Origin: an uncultured Prevotellaceae bacterium
GTDB lineage: Bacteria > Bacteroidota > Bacteroidia > Bacteroidales > Muribaculaceae
DNA: 33,340 bases
Reading direction: 5' to 3'
Assembly (NCBI GenBank): GCA_937898675.1
Contig: CALEJB010000031.1
Location: 1-33,340 of the forward strand
Positions 1-7,474 of the stretch are shown one piece after another; the first letter of the stretch is position 1; every line of letters starts with the position of its first letter. Below the pieces are notes generated by a model. It was not told the DNA's origin. It was given only the letters and a program-made list of their open reading frames with translations, and did no database searches. The position numbers and the translations under genes were made by a program.

Positions 1-57
1 GGTTAGAGCACCTGACTCATAATCAGGGAGTCCTTGGTTCAAGCCCAAGTGGGACCA
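1..57 (+). tRNA. tRNA with CAU anticodon, 5' end cut by the window
   Basis: The 5' acceptor strand and first part of the D arm lie outside the window. The anticodon arm is clear: stem 11-15 pairs with 23-27 around a 7-nt loop with CAT at 18-20. The T arm follows, with stem 33-37/45-49 and loop TTCAAGC. The 3' acceptor strand TGGGACC is at 50-56 and the discriminator A at 57. The next bases are CAA, so a full CCA end is not encoded. A CAU anticodon may belong to elongator tRNA-Met or to tRNA-Ile2, whose C34 is modified to lysidine. The missing 5' half prevents a choice. Confidence 0.93.
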
Positions 58-165
58 CAAATATTTTTGCTAATCGCATGATACTCAGTTGTTAGTAATT
101 TTCTATTTGTGCGGGCTATTGAGCCTTCGCCTTTTGCCAACATCCAATTTACTAAATATCAATTT

Positions 166-1839
166 ATGAAAAAGAATTTCCTGTCCAGAACGCTTGCCGT
201 GGTGGCATGCGTCCTTTGCTTCATGACTGCCGTGGCCCAGGAGGCCTATGCTGTTTACACCAGCGACAACACGACGCTGACGTTCTATTGCGACAACCAG
301 CGCAGTTCCCGCACCGGCACGACCTATGACCTGAACACAAGCGGCAACCCCGACTGGTACGTCTACGCCGTTTACAGTAATGTCACCAAGGTGGTTTTCG
401 ACCCGTCATTTGCCGCCGCCCGTCCCACCACCACCCAGGGCTGGTTCCTCAGTTTGAGGTACTTGACCAACATCGTCGGCATCAACAACCTCAACACCAG
501 CGAGGTAACAAACATGGGCCACATGTTTGACAAATGCAAAGGCTTGGCAAGCATTGACTTGAGTCATTTCAACACTGCCAAGGTAACAAGCATGAAATAC
601 ATGTTTAACGAGTGCACCGGCTTGACGAGCATTGACTTATCCGGTTTCAATACCGCCAATGTGACCGACATGCAGGGCATGTTCGATGGATGCTCCAAAT
701 TGACGGGACTGGACCTGAGCCACTTCAACACCGCCAACGCGACAACATTCCGCACAATGTTCAGCGGCTGTACCAGTTTGACCAGCCTTGACCTGAGCGC
801 ATTCAACACCGCCAGTCTGACAGACTTGTCATATATGTTTGACGGCTGCACTAAACTGGCGAGCGTCAACCTGAGCAGTTTCAACACCGCCAAGGTGACA
901 ACCATGCACAGCATGTTCAACGAGTGCAACGCTCTGGCGAGCGTTGACCTAAGCAATTTCAACACCTCAGCATTGACAGATGCCTATCGTATGTTCAAGG
1001 GCTGCAGTGCGTTGACGAGCCTTGACTTGAGCCACTTCAACACCGCCAACGTGACCGACATGGACCACATGTTCCAGAACTGCAGCAGTCTGACAAGCCT
1101 TGACCTGAGCAACTTCAACACCGAGAAAGTGACAGGCATGTATGGCACATTCCAGGGTTGCACCAACCTCAAGAGCATTGACCTGAGCAGTTTCAACACC
1201 CCCAAGGTGTCCTCCATGAATAGCCTGTTCAGGGATTGCAGCGCATTGACGAGCCTTGACCTGAGCAGTTTCAATACCGAGAAGGTGACGGACATGAGTT
1301 ATATGTTCAACGGATGCAGCAGCCTGACAAGCGTCGACTTGAGCAGTTTCATCACCACCAAGCTGACCGAAACGCTCAACATGTTCAGGGACTGCAGCGC
1401 ATTGACGAGCCTCGACCTGCGCACGTTCAACACTTATAAGGTTTTCGACGCGAGGTACATGTTCCAGGACTGCAGCCAGCTGGCCACCATCAAGGCGGGC
1501 TACGGCTGGACCACCGAGGCGGTCACCTCGTCCAAAAGCATGTTCCAGAACTGCACCAGCCTGACGGGCGGCAAGGGCACGCGCTATGACAGCAATGTCA
1601 CCGACGCCACCTATGCCCGCATCGACGGCGGCGCCGCCAGTCCCGGATATCTCACCGAGGCCATGATTCACGGCGACGTGAACGGCAACGGCACCGCCGA
1701 TGTGTCGGATTTGTCCGCGCTGATTGACCATCTGCTGAATGGCATCCATGTTACCGCCGCCGCCGATGTTGACGAGAACGGCAGCATTGATGTGTCGGAT
1801 GTGTCTGCGCTGATTGACTATCTGCTCAACGCCAAGTGA
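166..1839 (+). CDS. Secreted BspA-like (DUF285) repeat protein with C-terminal dockerin-like domain
   Basis: The protein has 557 residues from the ATG at 166, which opens a good Sec signal peptide (MKKNFLSRTLAVVACVLCF, cleavage near AVAQ). A longer frame from 109 adds 19 residues that would bury this signal, so 166 is preferred. Residues about 109-472 are about fourteen repeats of 26 residues, pattern FNTxxVTxMxxMFxxCxxLxSLDLSx, typical of BspA-like/DUF285 leucine-rich repeat surface proteins. Each repeat carries one conserved Cys. The last repeat, from about residue 448, is degenerate. Residues about 503-556 form two dockerin-type calcium-loop repeats (DVNGNGTADVSDLSALIDHL and a second copy). 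Such surface proteins are often linked to adhesion in host-associated Bacteroidales; here the function is inferred. No T9SS-type C-terminal sorting domain is visible. The gene stands alone, with a terminator just downstream. Confidence 0.88.
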   Translation: MKKNFLSRTLAVVACVLCFMTAVAQEAYAVYTSDNTTLTFYCDNQRSSRTGTTYDLNTSGNPDWYVYAVYSNVTKVVFDPSFAAARPTTTQGWFLSLRYLTNIVGINNLNTSEVTNMGHMFDKCKGLASIDLSHFNTAKVTSMKYMFNECTGLTSIDLSGFNTANVTDMQGMFDGCSKLTGLDLSHFNTANATTFRTMFSGCTSLTSLDLSAFNTASLTDLSYMFDGCTKLASVNLSSFNTAKVTTMHSMFNECNALASVDLSNFNTSALTDAYRMFKGCSALTSLDLSHFNTANVTDMDHMFQNCSSLTSLDLSNFNTEKVTGMYGTFQGCTNLKSIDLSSFNTPKVSSMNSLFRDCSALTSLDLSSFNTEKVTDMSYMFNGCSSLTSVDLSSFITTKLTETLNMFRDCSALTSLDLRTFNTYKVFDARYMFQDCSQLATIKAGYGWTTEAVTSSKSMFQNCTSLTGGKGTRYDSNVTDATYARIDGGAASPGYLTEAMIHGDVNGNGTADVSDLSALIDHLLNGIHVTAAADVDENGSIDVSDVSALIDYLLNAK

Positions 1840-1860
1840 CAAGGCAAATCATAATAACAC

Positions 1861-1895
1861 AAACAGCCCCGCGCCACAGTGGCGCGGGGCTGTTT
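1861..1895. terminator. Bidirectional intrinsic terminator
   Basis: A perfect 16-bp inverted repeat (1861-1876 with 1880-1895) with a 3-nt loop. The stem starts AAACAG and ends CTGTTT, so either strand yields a GC-rich hairpin running into a U-rich end. It lies between the converging BspA-like gene (+) and the coiled-coil gene (-) and can serve both. Confidence 0.85.
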
Positions 1896-1915
1896 GCCGT
1901 TTATAGCCCATAGCC

Positions 1916-2599
1916 TCAGTTGGCGTAAAGCATGTTGATGATTTCGTTATACTCGGCCTCGTTGTTCAGTCCCTTGTTCTTGAGCAGCATGACGCGGTCC
2001 ACCACGCGGTCCAGGTAGTCGATGCTCTCCTTTTTCTCCTTGTTGTTGTACACCTTCCAGTACTTGGTGCCCTTCAAGGCCTTGTCAAATTTCTTGTAGG
2101 TCTCGCTGGTCGAGGACTGGTAAGCCCAGTTGCCCTTGGCGAGCACATTTTTCTGCTCCTCGAGGAACTTCTTCAGGTCCTTGGTATACTCGCCGTAGCG
2201 TTCAACGAGTTCTTTCTTCTTGATGACCTCCTTGGTCTCCATGCCGTCAAAACTGCGCAGCGCCTCCTCGACGTCGCTCTTGTTGTAGGGATTGAAGAGC
2301 ACGTCACTGATTTCCTCGTCAAACACGAGGCCGTCGCGCACGGTGAACTTGTCCTTGCGCATCTTCACTTCTTCTTTGAGCGATTTTTCCAGGTCTTTTT
2401 TCTGGTTCTTGAGGTCCTTGACCTGCGACTCCAGGTCGCCGATGCGCTGCTCGAGGTCGGCAATGGCGGCTTCCTTGTCCTTGATGCTCTTTTCGTGCTG
2501 CTCGATTTCGTTCTCGAGCTGCTGTACATTCTGCGCCGCGGCGGGAGCAGCGGCAATCATCATGGCCACGGCGATGGCCGGCAGTGTGAATCGTTTCAT
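1916..2599 (-). CDS. Secreted coiled-coil protein of unknown function
   Basis: The product has 227 residues. The start at 2599 gives a clean signal peptide (MKRFTLPAIAVAMMIAAAPA, cleavage after AAAQ). A Met two codons upstream at 2605 is an alternative. A frame from 2692 is unlikely, because the -7 promoter box at 2651-2658 lies inside it. After the signal, residues about 23-85 are a strongly charged heptad-like coiled coil rich in Glu, Lys, Asp and Leu. The C-terminal half is mixed alpha-helical and ends LNNEAEYNEIINMLYAN. No known catalytic motif is visible. The protein is probably periplasmic. It is a single-gene unit sharing a bidirectional terminator with the converging BspA-like gene. 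I do not recognise the family. Confidence 0.82.
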   Translation of the reverse strand: MKRFTLPAIAVAMMIAAAPAAAQNVQQLENEIEQHEKSIKDKEAAIADLEQRIGDLESQVKDLKNQKKDLEKSLKEEVKMRKDKFTVRDGLVFDEEISDVLFNPYNKSDVEEALRSFDGMETKEVIKKKELVERYGEYTKDLKKFLEEQKNVLAKGNWAYQSSTSETYKKFDKALKGTKYWKVYNNKEKKESIDYLDRVVDRVMLLKNKGLNNEAEYNEIINMLYAN

Positions 2600-2650
2600 A
2601 GTCATGTGGGTGTTATTGTTGGCGTAAAAATGCGTATTGATTAGCGTCGG

Positions 2651-2658
2651 CAAAATTA
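2651..2658 (-). promoter_or_regulatory. Bacteroidetes -7 promoter box for the coiled-coil gene
   Basis: Read on the minus strand this is TAATTTTG, matching TAnnTTTG. It sits about 50 nt upstream of the ATG at 2599. No clear TTTG box is seen at the expected upstream spacing. Confidence 0.5.
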
Positions 2659-2763
2659 GCAAAAAAAACGATATCCCTTGCCATTGTGCCATTTTTTGCG
2701 ATTGATTTACAGGTTTTATGAATTTGTAATACCGTTGTAATACATATTATAAAAATAAAGTCG

Positions 2764-2771
2764 TAACTTTG
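2764..2771 (+). promoter_or_regulatory. Bacteroidetes -7 promoter box for the two-component operon
   Basis: TAACTTTG matches TAnnTTTG and lies 28 nt upstream of the response-regulator ATG at 2800. The region upstream is very AT-rich. TTTG and GTTG sequences are present but not at the ideal spacing. Confidence 0.5.
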
Positions 2772-2799
2772 TAAAAATATAATGTAATTCTTTGAGAAA

Positions 2800-3498
2800 A
2801 TGGACAGTGACAAAAAGTACAAAATTCTGGTCGTTGACGACGAGGAGGACCTGTGCGAAATCCTGAGGTTCAACCTTGAGGCCGAGGGCTATGCCGTGGA
2901 CACCGCCAACAGTGCCGAGGAGGTGCTCGAGCGCGGCGCGGCGGGCTATGACCTGGCCATGCTGGATGTGATGATGGGCGGCATGTCGGGCTTTGCCCTG
3001 GCCAGCAAGCTCAAGGAAGACCCTGTGACGGCCAATGTGGCCATCATCTTCCTCACCGCCAAGGACACCGAGAACGACACCCTGACAGGCTTTAACCTGG
3101 GCGCCGACGACTACATTTCCAAGCCCTTCTCGCTGCGAGAGGTCATGGTGCGCGTCAAGGCCGTGCTGCGCCGCACGGGCGAAAAAGACAAGCCTGCCGC
3201 CCACTTGCTGGCCCACAAGGGGCTCAAGATGGACATGACCAACAAGTCGGTGACCATCGACGGCGAGGCCGTGGCGTTCACCAAGACCGAGTTTGAACTG
3301 CTGTGGCTCTTGCTGAGCAACCAGGGCCGCGTGTTCTCGCGCCAGGACCTCATCAACAGCGTGTGGCCCAAGGGTGTGCTCGTGCTCGACCGCACCGTGG
3401 ACGTGAACATCAACCGCCTGCGCAAGAAGGTGGGCCCCTACAGCCCGTGCATCGTCACCCGCCTGGGGTATGGCTACTACTTTGACGCGCCGGATTAA
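2800..3498 (+). CDS. Response regulator, OmpR/PhoB family
   Basis: A 232-residue cytoplasmic transcription factor. The N-terminal receiver domain (about 7-125) has the acidic pair D13/D14, the phospho-acceptor D56 in LAMLDVMM, T86 in FLTAKD and K108 in YISKPFS. The C-terminal winged helix (about 143-230) carries the family pattern FTKTEFELLWLL, a recognition-helix region TVDVNINRLRKKVG, and the closing wing RLGYGYYF. It lies 36 nt upstream of a sensor kinase on the same strand, so the two form a classic two-component pair. By general sequence it resembles PhoB-like regulators more than my memory of Bacteroides RprY, but the signal and regulon cannot be named from sequence. Confidence 0.93.
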   Translation: MDSDKKYKILVVDDEEDLCEILRFNLEAEGYAVDTANSAEEVLERGAAGYDLAMLDVMMGGMSGFALASKLKEDPVTANVAIIFLTAKDTENDTLTGFNLGADDYISKPFSLREVMVRVKAVLRRTGEKDKPAAHLLAHKGLKMDMTNKSVTIDGEAVAFTKTEFELLWLLLSNQGRVFSRQDLINSVWPKGVLVLDRTVDVNINRLRKKVGPYSPCIVTRLGYGYYFDAPD

Positions 3499-3534
3499 CG
3501 GCTCGGTAACAAGAATTTAACGCTGACGACCAAC

Positions 3535-4968
3535 ATGGCACGACGCATCTCAATGGGCCGCAAGGTGTATCTGCTTGTGGCGTCCGTGTTCCTGATTTTC
3601 GTCATCTCGTTCATCATCTTCCAGTTTGTGCGCGAGAAGCAGTACAAGGTGAGCAACCTGGAAATGCACCTGCAGGACTTCAACCGGCACATGGACGAGA
3701 CGCTGCGCTTCTTGGGCAGCATCGACGAGGACCTGTGTGCGCGCTACACACGCAACCACACCGTGGAGGGCCAGCGCGTGACGGTGTTTGACCTGGACGG
3801 CCATGTTATCTTTGACAGCCACTGCAAGGACTACGCCAGCATGGACAGCCTGGCCAGGCGTCCCGAGGTGCGCATGGCGATGGAATCGGGCGAGGGTTCG
3901 GATATCGACAGGAGCAGCACCTTCAACGAGAACTACTTTTACAGCGCCACCCGCTTCAACGACCCCGACGGGAGGCTGGAGTTCAGTTACATCATCCGCA
4001 CGGCGCTGCCCTGCGACCGCCACCTCGACGACGCCCTGCGTGCCGACCAGCATTACCTGTGGTTCGCGCTGGGGTCGTTTGTGGTGCTCATCCTGGGCCT
4101 GAGGGGGTTCATCCTCAGGCTGAGCAAGAACATCAACAAACTGCAGCTGTTTGCCGCCCGCGCCGACCGCAGCGACAGCCTGGACATCGAGGAGTTTGCC
4201 GACTTTCCCAACGATGAACTGGGCGAGGTTGCCGACCGCATCATCAAACTGTACAAACGCCTGCAATCCACCAAGAATGAGCAGGCCGAGCTCAAGCGCC
4301 AGCTCACCGAGAACATCGCCCACGAGCTCAAGACGCCCGTGGCCAGCATCAACGGATACCTCGAGACCATCATCTCCAACCCGAATCTCGACGATGAACA
4401 GCGCCGCCAGTTCCTGCAGCGCTGCTATGCCCAGAGCGAGCGCCTCACCCACCTGCTGCGCGACATCTCCACGCTCAACAATCTTGACGACAGTCCCTGG
4501 CGGTCGGAGTACAACGACGTGAGCATCAACGACATCGTTACAGACATCCAGCGCAATACCGAGCTGGACATGCAGTCGCGGCAGATGACCCTCGACAACC
4601 GCTTGCCCGCCAGCGTTGCCGTGCACGGCGACCACTCCATGCTCTACGGCGTGTTTGACAACCTGCTGTCCAACGCCATCGCCTATGCCGGCGACGGCAC
4701 CACGGTGACCATCGAGGCCGAGCGCACGGGCAAGACGTGGCACTTCACCTTCAAGGACAACGGCGTGGGCGTACCGCCCGAGCACCTGGAACGCATCTTT
4801 GAGCGCTTCTACCGCATCGACAAGGGACGCAGCCGCAAGATGGGCGGCACGGGCCTGGGCCTGTCCATTGTCAAGAACATCGTGTTGCGCCACAGCGGCA
4901 CTATCGCAGTGAGCAACCAGCCCGAGGGCGGTCTGCGCTTCGACTTTGACCTGCCCGCGGCACAATAG
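3535..4968 (+). CDS. Sensor histidine kinase, partner of the upstream regulator
   Basis: A 477-residue inner-membrane kinase. TM1 spans about 11-32, followed by a periplasmic sensor region of about 140 residues and TM2 at about 174-193. The HisKA domain has the phospho-acceptor H263 in ENIAHELKTPVASING. The HATPase domain shows the N box NLLSNAIAYA (about 376), G1 box DNGVGVP (about 407), F box ERFYRIDKG and G2 box GGTGLGLSIVKN. All catalytic boxes are intact. Only a short linker resembling a degenerate HAMP lies between TM2 and HisKA. It should phosphorylate D56 of the regulator just upstream. The periplasmic sensor domain has no recognisable ligand motif. Confidence 0.93.
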   Translation: MARRISMGRKVYLLVASVFLIFVISFIIFQFVREKQYKVSNLEMHLQDFNRHMDETLRFLGSIDEDLCARYTRNHTVEGQRVTVFDLDGHVIFDSHCKDYASMDSLARRPEVRMAMESGEGSDIDRSSTFNENYFYSATRFNDPDGRLEFSYIIRTALPCDRHLDDALRADQHYLWFALGSFVVLILGLRGFILRLSKNINKLQLFAARADRSDSLDIEEFADFPNDELGEVADRIIKLYKRLQSTKNEQAELKRQLTENIAHELKTPVASINGYLETIISNPNLDDEQRRQFLQRCYAQSERLTHLLRDISTLNNLDDSPWRSEYNDVSINDIVTDIQRNTELDMQSRQMTLDNRLPASVAVHGDHSMLYGVFDNLLSNAIAYAGDGTTVTIEAERTGKTWHFTFKDNGVGVPPEHLERIFERFYRIDKGRSRKMGGTGLGLSIVKNIVLRHSGTIAVSNQPEGGLRFDFDLPAAQ

Positions 4969-5016
4969 CCCGCAGGGCGCCGGTTGCCCGGCCACACATT
5001 ATTATTACAACAAACG

Positions 5017-5052
5017 GCGAGGGACGCATGCGCCATGCAGTGCGTCCCTCGC
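5017..5052 (-). terminator. Probable intrinsic terminator of mgtE
   Basis: A 12-bp perfect stem (5017-5028 with 5041-5052) with a 12-nt loop. Read on the minus strand it is followed by CGTTTGTTGTAATAAT, a moderately U-rich tract. It sits 25 nt beyond the mgtE stop codon and between the converging kinase and mgtE genes. Confidence 0.6.
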
Positions 5053-5076
5053 GGCGTGATGGGTCACCGGCGGATG

Positions 5077-6480
5077 TTACATCCAGTTGGTGAAAGCGGT
5101 GATGAGCCAAGTGCTGATGGCCATGTAGATGGAGATGCCCACGATGTCGTTGGTCACTGTGACAAACGGGCCTGTGGCGATGGCGGGGTCAATCTTGACG
5201 CGCTCGAGCAGCAGCGGCACAATGGTGCCGAACAGCGAGGCAAACATGATGACCAGGAACAGCGATATCGTCACCGCCGCGGTGATGACATAGGCATGGT
5301 GCGGTTCGGCGTCGGCGGGGAAGAACCAGTTGTAGGCAAACAGCAGCAGCGAGATGACCAGCGCGTTGATGAGCGCCGTGCCGGCCTCCTTGAGCAGGTG
5401 CTTGCTCACATGGCGCAGGTCCAGGCTGCCGTTGGCAAGGCCCTGGACGACAATAGCGCTCGACTGGGTGCCCACGTTGCCGCCCGTGCCGCCAATGAGC
5501 GGGATGAACAGCGCCAGGCCCGGCAAAATCTGCAACAGCGCGGCGTCGCCCTCGCCGCCGCCCAGGATCAAGGCGTTCAAGATGCCGCCCACCAGCCCGA
5601 TGAACAGCCACGGCAGTCGTGCGCGCACTTGCATGAACACATTGTCGTCGGTCTCGACATCGCCCGAGATACCCGATGCCATCTGGTAGTCGCGCTCTCC
5701 CTGCTCGCGCACGCTGTCGATGATGTCATCGACGGTGATGCGTCCCACCAGGCGGCCGATGCTGTCCACGACAGGCATCGCCACCAGGTCATATTTCTCG
5801 AAGTCGAGGGCCACATCCTCGATGTCGGTGTCGGTGCGCACGCTGATGGGGTCGGGCTCCATCACATGCTTGATTTTGGAGGCCGATGGGTTGGTGATGG
5901 TGGTCTTGAGCGGGAAAATGCCCTTGAGCCTCATGTCGTCGTCCACGACATAGATGTTGTAAATCTCGTCCATGTCCTCGGCCTGCTGGCGCATGGCCTT
6001 GATGCAGTCGGGCATCGACATGTTCTCGTTCACGACAATCATCTCGGTGGACATGTAGCCGCCGGCGGTGTCCTCGTCATATTGCAGCAGGTCCACAATG
6101 TCGCCGGCCTGCTCCACATCGTCGATGTGCTTGATGACCTCTTCGCGGTCCTCCTCGTCAAGTTCCTGAATCACGTCAACGGCATCGTTGGCGTCCATCT
6201 GCTCCAGCTGCTTGGCGATTTCCTCGTTGGGCATGAGTTCGAGCAGGTCGTGGCGCTGGTCCTCGTCAAGCTCGACGAGGACGTCGGCGGCGGTCTCGTC
6301 GTCGAGCAGTGTCATGATGAACAGCGCCTCCTTGTCCCTGAGGTCGCCCACGAGTTCGGCGATGTCGGCGGGGTGCAGGTCCTGGATTTGCTCGCGCACG
6401 CGCGACTCATCTTTGGCGTCGATGAGTTGGTCCAAGGTTTCCAGATATTTTTCGGTAAATTCTTTCATTGCTTTTTTCAC
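5077..6480 (-). CDS. mgtE: Magnesium transporter MgtE
   Basis: A 467-residue Mg2+ channel or transporter with the full family layout. The N-terminal acidic superhelical domain (about 10-135) is rich in LHPADIAELV and DDETAADVLVEL type repeats. The tandem CBS domains (about 140-265) include the motif DLVAMPVVDSIGRLVGRITV. Five membrane segments follow from about residue 290. The pore signature GGTGGNVGTQS (about 330-340) and the late motif DPAIATGPFVTVTNDIVG are both present. The family is cytoplasm-gated: Mg2+ binding to the N and CBS domains closes the channel. It follows rsmA by 79 nt on the same strand and is probably co-transcribed. M1 (6480) and M5 (6468) are both possible starts. No Mg2+ riboswitch-like leader was seen. 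Confidence 0.95.
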   Translation of the reverse strand: MKKAMKEFTEKYLETLDQLIDAKDESRVREQIQDLHPADIAELVGDLRDKEALFIMTLLDDETAADVLVELDEDQRHDLLELMPNEEIAKQLEQMDANDAVDVIQELDEEDREEVIKHIDDVEQAGDIVDLLQYDEDTAGGYMSTEMIVVNENMSMPDCIKAMRQQAEDMDEIYNIYVVDDDMRLKGIFPLKTTITNPSASKIKHVMEPDPISVRTDTDIEDVALDFEKYDLVAMPVVDSIGRLVGRITVDDIIDSVREQGERDYQMASGISGDVETDDNVFMQVRARLPWLFIGLVGGILNALILGGGEGDAALLQILPGLALFIPLIGGTGGNVGTQSSAIVVQGLANGSLDLRHVSKHLLKEAGTALINALVISLLLFAYNWFFPADAEPHHAYVITAAVTISLFLVIMFASLFGTIVPLLLERVKIDPAIATGPFVTVTNDIVGISIYMAISTWLITAFTNWM

Positions 6481-6559
6481 TGGTCAGTTTGTGTTTAACA
6501 ACGATGCTGTCTGCTGGTTTGGGCGGCTCGCTTGCCGCCGGTGGGGGCAGTCGAGACCG

Positions 6560-7351
6560 TCAGGGAACCGATTGCGGCTGCTCCATGGCGAGCCGCGTCA
6601 GGGCAATGAAGTCGTCAACGCCCAGCTGCTCGGGGCGTTGTCGAAAGACGTCGCGTTCCAGCACGGCGGGCTGGGCGGCGAACAGCGGCTTCAACGAGTT
6701 GCGCAGCGTCTTGCGGCGCTGGCCAAAGGACATCTTGACGATGCGCTTGAACAGACGCTCGTTCACGCCCAGGCTGGTCACCTGGTTGCGCACGAGGCGG
6801 ATGACGCCGCTCTTGACCTTGGGCGGTGGGTTGAACACGTGCTCATCGACGGTGAACAGGTATTCGATGTCGTACCATGCCTGCAGCAGCACGCTCAGGA
6901 TGCCGTAGGACTTGGTGCCCGGCGGCTCGGCGATGCGCTGGGCCACCTCGCGCTGCAGCATGCCGCTGCAGCATGCCACCTGGTCGCGGTGTTCAAGCAC
7001 CTTGAAGAAAATCTGCGTCGAGATGTTGTACGGGTAATTGCCGATGACGCAGAACGGCTGGTCGCCATACAGGCGCTTGAGGTCCATCTTCAGGAAGTCC
7101 TCGCCGATGATGCGGCCGTGCAGTTGCGGGAAGTTGGCCTCCAGGTAGTCCACGCTCTCGGTGTCGAGCTCCACCACCGTGAGGTCCAGGCCCATGTCGA
7201 GCAGGTACTGGGTGAGCACGCCCATGCCCGGCCCGACCTCAAGCACCGGCAGATGCTTGTAGCCGTCCAGCGTGTGGGCAATGCGCTCGGCAATCGACAA
7301 GTCGGTCAAGAAATGCTGGCCCAGTGACTTTTTTGCTCTAACTTTCGGCAT
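6560..7351 (-). CDS. rsmA: 16S rRNA adenine-N6,N6-dimethyltransferase RsmA (KsgA)
   Basis: A 263-residue SAM-dependent enzyme that dimethylates two adjacent adenines near the 3' end of 16S rRNA (A1518/A1519 in E. coli) late in 30S assembly. The sequence has the N-terminal KKSLGQHFL signature, SAM motif I VLEVGPGMGVLTQ (about 36-48), and the catalytic motif IV NYPYNIS at residues 105-111, equivalent to NLPY in E. coli. The C-terminal RNA-binding part contains FGQRRKTLRNSL. Length is normal. It is the first gene of an rsmA-mgtE pair. It is divergent from the flippase-like gene, with -7 boxes for both directions in the shared upstream region. Confidence 0.96.
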   Translation of the reverse strand: MPKVRAKKSLGQHFLTDLSIAERIAHTLDGYKHLPVLEVGPGMGVLTQYLLDMGLDLTVVELDTESVDYLEANFPQLHGRIIGEDFLKMDLKRLYGDQPFCVIGNYPYNISTQIFFKVLEHRDQVACCSGMLQREVAQRIAEPPGTKSYGILSVLLQAWYDIEYLFTVDEHVFNPPPKVKSGVIRLVRNQVTSLGVNERLFKRIVKMSFGQRRKTLRNSLKPLFAAQPAVLERDVFRQRPEQLGVDDFIALTRLAMEQPQSVP

Positions 7352-7369
7352 GATTACAGTTTTTATTGC

Positions 7370-7377
7370 TAACTTTG
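7370..7377 (+). promoter_or_regulatory. Bacteroidetes -7 box for the flippase-like gene
   Basis: TAACTTTG matches TAnnTTTG. A weak TTCG at 7344-7347 stands 22 nt upstream. The box lies between the rsmA start and the rsmA -7 box, so the divergent promoters overlap in space. Confidence 0.5.
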
Positions 7378-7401
7378 CACACTCGTTGTGCTATCAACCT
7401 G

Positions 7402-7409
7402 CAAAATTA
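7402..7409 (-). promoter_or_regulatory. Bacteroidetes -7 box for rsmA-mgtE
   Basis: Read on the minus strand this is TAATTTTG, about 50 nt upstream of the rsmA ATG at 7351. No matching -33 box is evident. Confidence 0.5.
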
Positions 7410-7474
7410 GTCATTTTTTGCCGTTGGCGGGCACACGATGCGGCAATTTTTAGTTTTCAGAAAAAGAAAAAATC

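Noticed and set aside
1..57. tRNA 3' end as an attachment site for an integrated element
   Set aside because: No second copy of the tRNA 3' sequence and no integrase or mobile genes were found in the window.
490..1560. Regular 78-bp repeats that might suggest a CRISPR-like array
   Set aside because: The repeats are in one continuous reading frame, diverge at synonymous sites and encode BspA-like protein repeats; there are no conserved repeat-spacer units.
3550..4995. A 481-codon open frame opposite the histidine kinase
   Set aside because: The kinase has all catalytic boxes; the opposite frame has no recognisable domain.
4984..6498. A 504-codon open frame opposite mgtE
   Set aside because: Antisense to a clear MgtE with all motifs; composition is that of an antisense shadow.
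6481..6559. Possible magnesium-responsive leader before mgtE
   Set aside because: The 79-nt gap after rsmA has no recognisable riboswitch structure or terminator.
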